Positions 17,586 through 26,356 of a stretch of DNA of 64,000 nucleotides are shown in pieces (the stretch's first letter is position 1; each line of letters starts with the position of its first letter). The notes beneath the pieces were generated by a model. The model was not told the origin of the DNA. It worked only from the letters and a program-made list of their open reading frames with translations, and ran no database searches. Position numbers and translations under genes: made by a program. Where the stretch lies: positions 60,308 through 124,307 of the forward strand of contig NZ_WEZQ01000005.1 of assembly GCF_009864005.1 (NCBI RefSeq), in the 5' to 3' direction. Origin of the DNA: Furfurilactobacillus milii. GTDB lineage: Bacteria > Bacillota > Bacilli > Lactobacillales > Lactobacillaceae.

Positions 17586-18365
17586 ATGCAAGAAGCAACG
17601 TATCAGAAGTGGAATGCACAAGTTACGGCCTGGATTGATGAGGCGAAGGCTAATATTTTAGAGCATTTTCATGAACCGCTAGACGTTGAACAGAAGTCTG
17701 GTCGTCGTGACCTGGTTACACAAGTTGATAAGGAAAACGAACAGCGTTTCGTGGCTCACATTCGCGAATCAGATCCGAATGCACGCATTCTCGGCGAAGA
17801 GGGACTTGGCGATGATGTTCAAGATGACAAAGGGCGGTTGTGGATCATCGATCCGTTGGACGGCACGATGAACTTTGTCAAACAACGGGATGATTTTGCC
17901 ATTATGTTGTCACTTTACATTGATGGTGTGGGTCAGGCGGCGTGGCTGTGTGACGTTATGGGTAACCGGTTATTTCATGGCGCTAAGGGGCTTGGTGTTT
18001 GGCTCAATGATGATAAAATGACAGCTCCTGCCAATTTACCGTTGAGCGAAGGCTTGGCAGCGTTATCCGGTCCACTAGTTACTCACGATGTGGATCATAT
18101 GCAGGCGATTGCAGCTGCGAGTTTAGGCATGCGAATTGTTGGCAGCGCAGGCATTGCTTTTACAAAGGTCTTACGCGGCCAGCAAGTGTGTTATATCTCA
18201 TATTTGAGACCTTGGGATTTTGCGACAGGAAAAATTTTAGCAGAAGAACTGGGTTTAGTGGTGTCCACAGTTGACGGTCAAACGCCGACTGTGCTATCAT
18301 ATGGCGTTGTATTAGTAGCTACGAAGCAGGCACAAAAAGCTATTGTTGCCATGCAAACCGCGTAA
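17586..18365 (+). CDS. Inositol monophosphatase family protein (SuhB-like)
   Basis: A 259-residue metal-dependent phosphatase. The family's three metal motifs are visible: GEEGLGDD, WIIDPLDGTMNF and the C-terminal PWDFATGKILAEELG (where W-D-x-A is expected). Family members hydrolyse inositol-1-phosphate, fructose-1,6-bisphosphate or nucleotide phosphates such as pAp; the substrate here is not evident. ATG follows GAAAGGA. Probably the last gene of a unit beginning at 16326. Confidence 0.88.
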   Translation: MQEATYQKWNAQVTAWIDEAKANILEHFHEPLDVEQKSGRRDLVTQVDKENEQRFVAHIRESDPNARILGEEGLGDDVQDDKGRLWIIDPLDGTMNFVKQRDDFAIMLSLYIDGVGQAAWLCDVMGNRLFHGAKGLGVWLNDDKMTAPANLPLSEGLAALSGPLVTHDVDHMQAIAAASLGMRIVGSAGIAFTKVLRGQQVCYISYLRPWDFATGKILAEELGLVVSTVDGQTPTVLSYGVVLVATKQAQKAIVAMQTA

Positions 18366-18371
18366 TGTCGG

Positions 18372-18408
18372 ACTGTGACACGAGTTAACGAGGCGTCACA
18401 GTTTTTTT
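18372..18408 (+). terminator. Terminator after the inositol-phosphatase gene
   Basis: ACTGTGAC (18372-18379) pairs with GTCACAGT (18395-18402), followed by seven T residues. Confidence 0.88.
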
Positions 18409-18474
18409 ACGCCTTGTATAAGGGCGCACGCTACCGATTAATTTAAGTTATTTGAAACGAAGGGAAGTTACACT

Positions 18475-20322
18475 TTGAAAACTAGAGACGATATTCGTAA
18501 CATTGCTATCATTGCCCACGTTGACCATGGTAAAACAACTTTAGTTAACGAATTATTGAAGCAATCCGATACGCTGGATTCCCACACGGAAATCGCGGAT
18601 CGTGCAATGGATACGAACGCAATCGAACAGGAACGTGGGATCACGATCCTGTCAAAGAACACGGCCGTTAAGTACGGTGACAAACAGATCAACATCTTGG
18701 ATACACCAGGACACGCGGACTTCGGTGGTGAAGTTGAACGTGTTATGAAGATGGTTGATGGTGTGTTATTGGTTGTGGATGCCTACGAAGGAACCATGCC
18801 ACAAACACGTTTCGTGCTTAAAAAGGCATTGGAACAACACTTGACACCAATCGTTGTCATCAACAAGGTGGACCGTCCAGGTGCTCGCCCTGAAGAAGTC
18901 GTTGACGAAGTGCTTGATTTGTTCATCGAACTTGGTGCGGACGAAGACCAATTGGAATTCCCAGTTGTTTATGCTTCTGCTATGAACGGGACTTCTTCAT
19001 ACGATTCAGATCTGTCTACACAAGAACACACGATGAAACCAATCTTTGATACCATTTTAAAGACGATTCCAGCACCAATTGATAACGAAGACGAACCTTT
19101 GCAGTTCCAAGTTGCTTTATTGGACTACAACGATTTCGTTGGTCGTATCGGAATTGGCCGGATTTTCCGTGGGAAGATCAAAGTTGGTGATAACGTTACT
19201 GTTATGAAGCTGGACGGCTCTACACAAAACTTCCGTGTTACGACACTGTATGGTTTCTTAGGTTTGCAACGGGTTGAAGTTAACGAAGCCAAGGCTGGTG
19301 ACTTAATTGCCGTTTCAGGGATGGAAGAAATCAACGTTGGTGAAACTGTGACACCACAGGATCACCAAGAAGCATTGCCTGTTTTGCGGATTGACGAACC
19401 AACTCTGCAAATGTTATTCCGGACGAACGACTCACCACTTGCTGGTCAAGAAGGTAAGTTTGTGACAACTCGTCAGCTGGAATCGCGTTTGAAGCAGGAA
19501 TTGCACACCGATGTTTCATTACGTGTTGAAGACACCGACGAACCAGATGCATGGATGGTTTCTGGTCGTGGTGAATTACACTTATCAATTTTGATTGAAA
19601 CTCTTCGTCGTGAAGGTTATGAATTACAAGCTTCACGTCCAGAAGTTATCTACCGTGAAATTGACGGTACGATGGAAGAACCATTTGAAGCCGTTCAAAT
19701 TGACACACCCGAAGAATATGCTGGTTCCATCATCGACTCCTTGTCTCAACGCAAGGGTGAAATGAAGAACATGGAAAACACAGGTAATGGTCAAACTCGT
19801 TTAGAGTTCTTGGCACCTTCACGTGGTTTAATCGGTTATTCAACTGATTTCTTATCCATGACGCGTGGTTATGGGATTATGAACCATACCTTCGACAAGT
19901 ACATGCCAGTTATTAAAAACTGGAACCCTGGCCGTCGGAACGGAACCTTGGTTTCAATTAACCAAGGTACTGCAACTACGTACGCCATGATGGGTGTTGA
20001 AGGACGTGGTCAATTGTTCATCGATCCTGGTACCACTGTGTACGAAGGGATGATTGTTGGTCAGAACAGCCGTGAAAACGACATTTCTGTCAACGTCACC
20101 AAGGGTAAGAACATGACCAACGTTCGTTCTTCAAACAAGGATATGACTGCGACAATCAAGACGCCAACTCACTTGACGCTTGAAGAATCACTCGAATTCT
20201 TGAACGAAGACGAATATTGTGAAATTACACCTGAACACGTTCGTTTGCGGAAACAAATTTTGGAAACAAACGCACGTGAAAAAGCTTCTAAGCGTCGTAA
20301 GGCTGCTGCCCGCGACAACTAA
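18475..20322 (+). CDS. typA: Ribosome-associated GTPase TypA/BipA
   Basis: A 615-residue translational GTPase. It has G1 (AHVDHGKT), G2 around the RGITI motif, G3 (DTPGHADF), G4 (NKVD), an EF-G-like domain III/V region and the TypA-specific C-terminal domain. It binds the ribosome and assists 50S assembly and growth under stress such as low temperature. The start is TTG, seven bases after AGGGAAG; no ATG lies near the conserved N-terminus. Own terminator at 20334. Confidence 0.96.
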   Translation: MKTRDDIRNIAIIAHVDHGKTTLVNELLKQSDTLDSHTEIADRAMDTNAIEQERGITILSKNTAVKYGDKQINILDTPGHADFGGEVERVMKMVDGVLLVVDAYEGTMPQTRFVLKKALEQHLTPIVVINKVDRPGARPEEVVDEVLDLFIELGADEDQLEFPVVYASAMNGTSSYDSDLSTQEHTMKPIFDTILKTIPAPIDNEDEPLQFQVALLDYNDFVGRIGIGRIFRGKIKVGDNVTVMKLDGSTQNFRVTTLYGFLGLQRVEVNEAKAGDLIAVSGMEEINVGETVTPQDHQEALPVLRIDEPTLQMLFRTNDSPLAGQEGKFVTTRQLESRLKQELHTDVSLRVEDTDEPDAWMVSGRGELHLSILIETLRREGYELQASRPEVIYREIDGTMEEPFEAVQIDTPEEYAGSIIDSLSQRKGEMKNMENTGNGQTRLEFLAPSRGLIGYSTDFLSMTRGYGIMNHTFDKYMPVIKNWNPGRRNGTLVSINQGTATTYAMMGVEGRGQLFIDPGTTVYEGMIVGQNSRENDISVNVTKGKNMTNVRSSNKDMTATIKTPTHLTLEESLEFLNEDEYCEITPEHVRLRKQILETNAREKASKRRKAAARDN

Positions 20323-20333
20323 ATTTGTCTTTT

Positions 20334-20364
20334 AAAGCCTTGTCCTTGTGACAGGGCTTTTTTT
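20334..20364 (+). terminator. Terminator of typA
   Basis: AAAGCCTTGTC pairs with GACAGGGCTTT around a short loop and is followed by T residues. Confidence 0.88.
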
Positions 20365-20511
20365 GAATCTCGCGGTATAGTCTGCCACTGGCATTACTTA
20401 CGGTTTTGGGATGGCGGTTTCAATCAGCATCTTACTAAGTGCTCATCACACGGTTAAATGTTAAATAAAAACCGTAGATGATTGGCTTGTCGGTAAAGCA
20501 GACGTGAGCGT

Positions 20512-20521
20512 ATGCTATAAT
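20512..20521 (+). promoter_or_regulatory. Extended -10 promoter of ftsW operon
   Basis: ATGCTATAAT gives a perfect TATAAT (20516-20521) with the TGn extension at 20513-20515; no good -35 lies at 17 bp, as is common for extended -10 promoters. Confidence 0.65.
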
Positions 20522-20552
20522 ATGAAAAGAATTTTTTTGTGAGGAAAACGAT

Positions 20553-21728
20553 GTGAAAAAGTTTAAGATTCTTGATTACTATATTTTAATTCCGTACATC
20601 GTTCTCAGCCTGATTGGTATCGTGATGGTGTATTCAGCCAGTGCTAACGTGGCCATCAGCAATGGTAGTACGCCAAATGGATACTTGATTAAACAGACCG
20701 TGTACGTAATTCTTGGGCTTTTCTTAGCCGCATTTTTTTATTGGCTACGGCTATCGTTATTGAGACGGCGATCCTACGTAGAAATCGCGACATTTGTTAT
20801 GTTCGGACTGGTACTGATTGTGTTGGTTATTGGTGCACGGATCAACGGGGCCAAGGGCTGGATTAATTTAGGCCCAGTAAACATTCAACCTGAAGAGTTT
20901 TTAAAACTTTATGTTGTGCTTTTCTTGGCCCACTATATGGATTCACATCAGGTTAGTTTAGAGGAACGTTATTGGCATACGATGCGTGCGCCGCTAATTT
21001 TATTTGCTGTCATGATTGGTTTAGTTCTAATGCAGCCAGACACTGGTGGTGCAGCGATTGATTGGTTTATTATTTTGATCATGATGTTGAGTAGTGGTAA
21101 CAAACATAATGTGCCTACCGAAATTGTTGGCGTTCTGTTTATTGGCTATTTGGCAATGCTAGGCTTTTTGTCACACACAAACTTGAACTCGCCGATGTGG
21201 ACTAAGCATTATCAATTACAACGGTTTGTCGCCTTTATCGATCCATTTGGAACGATTAAAACAGTTGGTCGACAGCTCGTTAATTCATACTATGCGATTA
21301 GTAATGGTGGTTTATTTGGTCGCGGTTTGGGAAATAGTATTCAAAAAATGGGCTATCTGCCAGAACCTAACACTGATTTTATTTTGGCAGTAACCAGTGA
21401 AGAGCTGGGTGTTATTGCAGTGCTGATCATTCTCGCTCTGCTAGGGACAATTGCTGGGCGGGCTATTCAAATTGGCAAACGTGCATTTACAATGTATGAA
21501 TCGTTAGTTTGTTATGGCATTGCGGCGCTCATCACCGTGCAGTCATTGTTTAATGTCGGCGGTGTCGTTGGTGCGCTTCCTATCACTGGGGTGACCTTGC
21601 CGTTTATTAGTTATGGTGGTTCATCCATGTTAGTGCTGTCTATGTCAATGGGTATCCTTTTAAATATTTCTGCCCGTGAAAAGCGTGCACAAATCGCTGA
21701 ACGTGCTGAAAGGGTAGCTGTTAAGTGA
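20553..21728 (+). CDS. ftsW: Cell-division peptidoglycan polymerase FtsW
   Basis: A 391-residue multi-pass SEDS protein (about ten membrane segments). It has the SEDS features MVYSAS, the GAKGWINLG loop, a conserved QPDTGGA, and the C-terminal GGVVGALPITGVTLPFISYGGSS region. SEDS proteins polymerise lipid II glycan strands with a partner class B PBP. FtsW rather than RodA is inferred from the typA-ftsW-ylbG-rsmD neighbourhood. GTG start, preceded by GAGGAAA. Confidence 0.92.
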   Translation: MKKFKILDYYILIPYIVLSLIGIVMVYSASANVAISNGSTPNGYLIKQTVYVILGLFLAAFFYWLRLSLLRRRSYVEIATFVMFGLVLIVLVIGARINGAKGWINLGPVNIQPEEFLKLYVVLFLAHYMDSHQVSLEERYWHTMRAPLILFAVMIGLVLMQPDTGGAAIDWFIILIMMLSSGNKHNVPTEIVGVLFIGYLAMLGFLSHTNLNSPMWTKHYQLQRFVAFIDPFGTIKTVGRQLVNSYYAISNGGLFGRGLGNSIQKMGYLPEPNTDFILAVTSEELGVIAVLIILALLGTIAGRAIQIGKRAFTMYESLVCYGIAALITVQSLFNVGGVVGALPITGVTLPFISYGGSSMLVLSMSMGILLNISAREKRAQIAERAERVAVK

Positions 21729-21799
21729 GCTGAATTATATATAGCTGTGAAAATGTCATTTGGAAAAATATTGAAATAAAAGAGTAAGGAGGATGTTTT

Positions 21800-22741
21800 A
21801 TGAGCGAGGAACAAACAGGCCAAGTTAACGGCTCAAAAGGTTCAACTGATAAAAAGAAACAAGCGCCACGTCGCAATAATCACCACCCACGTCGTCGGTC
21901 CAAATCAAATCAACAGAGAAACAATAAACCTAATAACAGAGCTAATGAAGAAGAGAAACAGGCGCAACAAAGTCCTAGTGCTAAACAGAACAAAACTGTT
22001 AAATCACCAAGTGATGACGGCCGTCAAAATCGATCCACAGGTCAGCATCGCCGTCGTCGTTCACAACGTAAACCCAACCCAACTTCGAGACAGGATAATG
22101 TACATACTGCCGAAAAGACGGTTACTGCATCACATTCCGTTAAAACGAATTCACATGGTGTAAAACGCGAATCAGAACAAAAAAAGACGATTTCTCGGTC
22201 CCACAAAAACAGAACAACGACGCACTCATCGATGAATCACTCAAAGAGTGAACCCCAACATGAGAAAAATTCAACAACAGTGTCTGTAAAAGGGACTGAC
22301 GGTCAAAATGTTCCTGCTAAATCCGAGGAGGTTGTCGTTCGCGCTAATCTGGCCGATGCTTTTCTTAATCACGAGCCTGAAAAATTGGCACCTCAACCTC
22401 GTCAGGCTTTGCATGTGTTTGTCCGCAATTTGCGTCAGGTCCGTCAACTTAGACGATTTGGCGATATTGAATACATTTCAAAGAAGCTGCACTACGTTGT
22501 CATTTACATGGATCAGGATGACATTAGTCGAAATCAGCAAGCAATCAACAAATTATCGTTTGTTCGACGTGTAATGGTCAGTGAACGGCCAGAAATTGAT
22601 CCGTTTGTTGGCGAAGGAGTTAACGCTAATTTCGTGACTCATACGGAAAATGACGGTGCGGCTGATGCCATCCCTGACGCTGACCAAACGGCCGCTGATC
22701 ATTCAGGTTCAGCGGCAACAAAATCGACGGAGGCACATTAA
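21800..22741 (+). CDS. ylbG: YlbG (DUF2129/UPF0298) protein with long basic disordered N-terminus
   Basis: A 313-residue protein. Only residues about 203-272 correspond to the YlbG domain (ALHVFVRNLRQVRQLRRFG, YISKKLHYVVIYMD, LSFVRRV), which in Bacillus subtilis makes up nearly the whole 90-residue protein. Residues 1-200 are low complexity, rich in Arg, Lys, Asn, Gln and Ser with several RRRR/RRNN clusters, and predicted disordered; a short acidic tail follows the domain. The basic region suggests nucleic-acid or ribosome binding (inference). ATG follows AAGGAGG, and the stop overlaps the rsmD start by one base (TAATG), so the frame is intact through the extension. Confidence 0.88.
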   Translation: MSEEQTGQVNGSKGSTDKKKQAPRRNNHHPRRRSKSNQQRNNKPNNRANEEEKQAQQSPSAKQNKTVKSPSDDGRQNRSTGQHRRRRSQRKPNPTSRQDNVHTAEKTVTASHSVKTNSHGVKRESEQKKTISRSHKNRTTTHSSMNHSKSEPQHEKNSTTVSVKGTDGQNVPAKSEEVVVRANLADAFLNHEPEKLAPQPRQALHVFVRNLRQVRQLRRFGDIEYISKKLHYVVIYMDQDDISRNQQAINKLSFVRRVMVSERPEIDPFVGEGVNANFVTHTENDGAADAIPDADQTAADHSGSAATKSTEAH

Positions 22742-23322
22742 TGCGAGTGGTTGCAGGCGAGTTTGGCGGACGACCGTTATCAGCAGTTCCAGGGTCGTTA
22801 ACGCGTCCCACTACGGACAAGGTCAAAGAAGCCATGTTTAGTATGATTGGACCTTATTTTGACGGTGGCCGGGTATTGGATTTATTTGCCGGATCTGGCG
22901 GCTTGGCTATTGAAGCCGTATCACGCGGTATGGCTGAGGCCGTATTGGTTGACCATCAGTATCAGGCAATTAAGACCATTAAGGCCAATATTGCGGTCAC
23001 AAAATCAGCAGATCAGTTTACGGTTATCAAGGGTGAGGCTAACAATGTGCTCAAACGCTTGGTTGCAGAAGAACAGCGATTTGACCTAATTTTGTTAGAT
23101 CCGCCATACGCAAAACAGAAAATTATCGATAATCTCAACTTCATGGCAGCAAACGGATTACTCAATGATGGGGCACAGGTAATTGCTGAAACAAATCAGG
23201 AAGCTCAATTGCCAGAGAATTTTGGCTCATTTACGCAAACTCATCATCGGGACTATGGTATTACGGACGTGATGGTGTATCGGTATCAAGTCTTAAAAAA
23301 GGAGACCGGCGAAGATGAGTAA
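22741..23322 (+). CDS. rsmD: 16S rRNA (guanine966-N2)-methyltransferase
   Basis: A 193-residue methyltransferase. It has the SAM-binding motif LDLFAGSGGL and the catalytic DPPY motif, and begins with the family N-terminus MRVVAGEFGGRPL. It methylates G966 of 16S rRNA (E. coli numbering). It overlaps ylbG by one base and coaD by eight. Confidence 0.95.
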   Translation: MRVVAGEFGGRPLSAVPGSLTRPTTDKVKEAMFSMIGPYFDGGRVLDLFAGSGGLAIEAVSRGMAEAVLVDHQYQAIKTIKANIAVTKSADQFTVIKGEANNVLKRLVAEEQRFDLILLDPPYAKQKIIDNLNFMAANGLLNDGAQVIAETNQEAQLPENFGSFTQTHHRDYGITDVMVYRYQVLKKETGEDE

Positions 23323-23818
23323 ACGAATTGCGGTTTTTCCAGGCAGTTTTGATCCACTGACGAACGGTCATTTGGATATCATTGAACGGGCCAGTCACAT
23401 GTTTGATCAACTTATTGTTGCCGTTGGCACTAATACAGGCAAACGGCCGCTATTTAGTGTTGAAGAAAAAATTGACATGATTCAAGCTGTCACGGCCAAC
23501 CTACCAAACGTTAGTGTTGAAACCATCAGTGGATTAACGGTTACGTTTATGCATGAGCACCACGCTACCTTTTTGATTCGTGGGTTACGCAATGATCAGG
23601 ATTTTAATTATGAACGAGATATTGCCAATATGAATCGCACATTAGCGGAGGATGTTGAGTCTGTCTTTTTGTTAGCAAAACCTGAGAATGCGCAAATTTC
23701 TTCCAGTATTCTGAAAGAAATCGTTCATTTTGACGGTGATGTTTCAGCATTTGTACCAGCTGTTGTGTGGACCCATTTGCAGGAGAAGCGGCAACAGGAA
23801 CGGCAAGAGAAGAATTAA
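23315..23818 (+). CDS. coaD: Phosphopantetheine adenylyltransferase
   Basis: A 167-residue nucleotidyltransferase of the coenzyme A pathway, converting 4'-phosphopantetheine and ATP to dephospho-CoA. The GSFDPLTNGH motif (T/HxGH) near the N-terminus, LIRGLRNDQDFNYE and the C-terminal ISSSILKE (ISSTxxR-like) are present. Overlaps rsmD by eight bases, in the order seen in Bacillus and lactobacilli. Confidence 0.96.
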   Translation: MSKRIAVFPGSFDPLTNGHLDIIERASHMFDQLIVAVGTNTGKRPLFSVEEKIDMIQAVTANLPNVSVETISGLTVTFMHEHHATFLIRGLRNDQDFNYERDIANMNRTLAEDVESVFLLAKPENAQISSSILKEIVHFDGDVSAFVPAVVWTHLQEKRQQERQEKN

Positions 23819-23838
23819 TAATTGGATGGGGTAATTGA

Positions 23839-24879
23839 ATGAAAAAAAGACGTTGGGGCTGGTGGCTTGGCGGAACAATCGTTATCATTGGTCTTCTGGT
23901 GATGCGGTTTTTGCCACTCAATCAGTACATCGAAACGCCCGGAACGGCAGATAACTTACGCAATTTCGTCACGATGCCAACACGGCCAGACAAGCGTAAG
24001 GGTGATTTTATGATTACCTCTGTTTATCAGCAACAAGCGACACCAATTTCTTGGTTATGGGCGCACGTTGATCCACACGCGACAATCTATAACGAGCAAG
24101 AAGTAACTGGCGGCGAGAATCAAACGACTTATAACAAGGTTCAGGGATTCTACATGCAAAGTGCTATTAATCAAGCCATTGCGACGGCGTATAAAGCTGC
24201 CGATGAGCAGTATACGCGGCAATACTTGGGAATCTACGTTTTGGATGTCTCAAAAACGTCTCACTTTTATCACAAAATTCAGGTCGGCGATACCGTTACG
24301 AAGATTGACGGTGTGCATTATGATTCTTCTGTTGGTTACCAAAAGGCGTTGGCCAAACGTAAACTATCGGACAAAGTTGCCATTACGTATACACACAATG
24401 GTAAAGAACAGACAACGAAAGCCGGTTTAATTCGTTTGCCAGACGGACGTTCTGGGATCGGCATTACACTGACGGACGATGTTAAGGTCAGCACCAAAAT
24501 TCCGGTTGAAGTTAATGCTGGGCAAATTGGTGGTCCATCAGGTGGTTTGATGTTTAGCTTGCAGATTTATCAGCAATTAACTAATCAAAATTTACGCCAT
24601 GGTCAAAAAATTGCTGGAACTGGCACCATTAATGCGGATGGTTCCGTTGGTGAAATTGGTGGAATTGATAAGAAAATTGTGGCTGCTCACAAGGCGGGTG
24701 CTAAGATATTCTTTGCACCATATCTCAAACCAAGCAAGGCAGTTTTGAAGTATGAGGAAGGCCACAAGACGAACTATCAACTGGCAAAGGAAACAGCAAA
24801 GAAATATGCACCAGGGATGAAAGTTGTTCCCGTGAGCTCGTTTGATCAGGCCGTCAAATATTTACAGACACACAAGTAA
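23839..24879 (+). CDS. SepM-like membrane-anchored PDZ/Lon-type protease
   Basis: A 346-residue protein with an N-terminal membrane anchor (about 8-26), a PDZ domain (about 120-200) and a C-terminal Lon-type (S16) protease domain. The catalytic serine is Ser234 in GGPSGGLM and the lysine partner is Lys279 in GGIDKKIVAA, 45 residues apart as expected. Relatives are YlbL in Bacillus and SepM of streptococci, which trims a competence pheromone; the substrate here is unknown. Co-transcribed with coaD (20-base gap), and followed by a terminator. Confidence 0.9.
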   Translation: MKKRRWGWWLGGTIVIIGLLVMRFLPLNQYIETPGTADNLRNFVTMPTRPDKRKGDFMITSVYQQQATPISWLWAHVDPHATIYNEQEVTGGENQTTYNKVQGFYMQSAINQAIATAYKAADEQYTRQYLGIYVLDVSKTSHFYHKIQVGDTVTKIDGVHYDSSVGYQKALAKRKLSDKVAITYTHNGKEQTTKAGLIRLPDGRSGIGITLTDDVKVSTKIPVEVNAGQIGGPSGGLMFSLQIYQQLTNQNLRHGQKIAGTGTINADGSVGEIGGIDKKIVAAHKAGAKIFFAPYLKPSKAVLKYEEGHKTNYQLAKETAKKYAPGMKVVPVSSFDQAVKYLQTHK

Positions 24880-24894
24880 ATTGATTTGGATATA

Positions 24895-24927
24895 AAGTCA
24901 TCGGTTGAAAAAACTGATGACTTTTTT
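24895..24927 (+). terminator. Terminator after the SepM-like gene
   Basis: AAGTCATC..GTT and AAC.GATGACTT pair around an A-rich loop and are followed by six T residues. Confidence 0.88.
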
Positions 24928-25006
24928 ATGTTTGACGAACAAATAACGCTTGTTTACGTATGTTATGGGTATGGACCATATCAGATAGTAAACAGGAGGA
25001 TAAATC

Positions 25007-25789
25007 ATGGAATGGCGAGAGGCATTACGAGATGCTTGGCGACAATATCGAGGCTGGTTGTTGGGTGGTCTGGCTGTCATGATTGCAGTAGGTGTGATTG
25101 GTGCTCAGTTATTAAAACCTAACGATCAACATCGCGACACAAACAGTTCAATGAATGGCATGTCACAGGCCTCATTTCAATCCGATAGCTCCGGCCTAAC
25201 TGAGGCGGCAACCAAGGTAGCAACGCGGTCAACCAAGTCAGAAGCAACTGCAAGCGCGGCCACTGTTAATTCAGAAAAGACTGTTGGACAGACTGAATCG
25301 GTGGTTGAGGTAAAAGGTGCCGTTAATCAACCAGGCGTGTATCGGTTTAAAACAAATATGCGAGTTATTAACGCAATTGAACGGGCAGGCGGTTTGCGGG
25401 CGGATGCTGATAGTAAACAAGTCAATCAGGCGCAGACGTTACATGACCAAATGGTGGTTTACATTCCCACCCATGGCGAGGCGTTGCCAACGACTAATGC
25501 CAGTGGCGTGGATGGTGCCACGAATACGGTCACGGGAGTCAATAATGGCGCAGCTGGCACTGCTGGGGCGTCAATTGACGGCGATAGTGCGGATGCACCG
25601 ATTGGGTTGAACAGTGCGACAAAAGAACAGTTAACGAAAATTTCAGGAGTAGGTGATAAAAAGGCTCAGAAAATTATCGACTTTAGAACGGAACACAACG
25701 GCTTTAAGTCATTAGACGACTTAAAACAAATTTCTGGATTTGGTGAGAAAACCGTTCAAAAATTGAAACCACATTTAAGCTTGTCGTGA
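25007..25789 (+). CDS. comEA: Competence DNA receptor ComEA
   Basis: A 260-residue membrane-anchored DNA-binding protein. One membrane segment (about 14-34), a Ser/Thr-rich linker, a SLBB domain (about 100-160, VVEVKGAVNQPGVY) and a C-terminal double helix-hairpin-helix (about 195-258, LNSATKEQLTKISGVGDKKA and ISGFGEKTVQKLKP). In transformable Firmicutes it holds double-stranded DNA at the outer face and passes it to ComEC. Preceded by AGGAGG. First of comEA-comEB-comEC. Confidence 0.95.
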   Translation: MEWREALRDAWRQYRGWLLGGLAVMIAVGVIGAQLLKPNDQHRDTNSSMNGMSQASFQSDSSGLTEAATKVATRSTKSEATASAATVNSEKTVGQTESVVEVKGAVNQPGVYRFKTNMRVINAIERAGGLRADADSKQVNQAQTLHDQMVVYIPTHGEALPTTNASGVDGATNTVTGVNNGAAGTAGASIDGDSADAPIGLNSATKEQLTKISGVGDKKAQKIIDFRTEHNGFKSLDDLKQISGFGEKTVQKLKPHLSLS

Positions 25790-25846
25790 GACACAGACTG
25801 TCATACGCTTAATGAAATATATTTAATGAATGGTGGAGGTAATATG

Positions 25847-26356
25847 ATGACAGATCAAAAACGGGTTCCCTGGGACCAATATTTTATGATGCAAGCGGTG
25901 TTGTTAGCTAGTCGCAGTACTTGTCAGCGGTTGTCTGTTGGTGCTGTTTTAGTTCGCGACAAGCGCGTTATTGCTGGCGGTTATAACGGTTCTGTCTCAG
26001 GTGATGACCATTGTATTGATGTTGGTGATTATTTAGTGGATGGACATTGTTTAAGGACGATTCACGCAGAAATGAATGCTGTTTTGCAATGTGCGAAGTT
26101 TGGGATTGCAACTGATGGAGCTGAAATTTATGTAACCGATTTTCCGTGTTTGCAATGCACTAAAATGTTGTTACAAGCCGGCATCACGAAGATTAATTAT
26201 TTGCGTAATTATCATAATGATCCATATGCAATGCACCTAGTATCTCTTAAAAATATTGAAGTGAAGCAGATTAACATTCCCGAGGATGCATTGACACAAT
26301 TCCACATTACGGACTACTTAACGGCTCAAGATAACGATTCGCAGACTCAGCAATGA
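25847..26356 (+). CDS. comEB: Deoxycytidylate deaminase family protein ComEB
   Basis: A 169-residue zinc-dependent deaminase. Zinc ligands are in HAEMNA and CLQC; the substrate-site region resembles dCMP deaminase, which makes dUMP for thymidylate synthesis. The competence name comes from its place in the comE operon; in Bacillus it has no proven transformation role. The start chosen is the second ATG (25847), seven bases after GGAGG; ATG 25844 is only four bases away and the ATG 25826 lies before it. The stop overlaps comEC by four bases. Confidence 0.92.
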   Translation: MTDQKRVPWDQYFMMQAVLLASRSTCQRLSVGAVLVRDKRVIAGGYNGSVSGDDHCIDVGDYLVDGHCLRTIHAEMNAVLQCAKFGIATDGAEIYVTDFPCLQCTKMLLQAGITKINYLRNYHNDPYAMHLVSLKNIEVKQINIPEDALTQFHITDYLTAQDNDSQTQQ

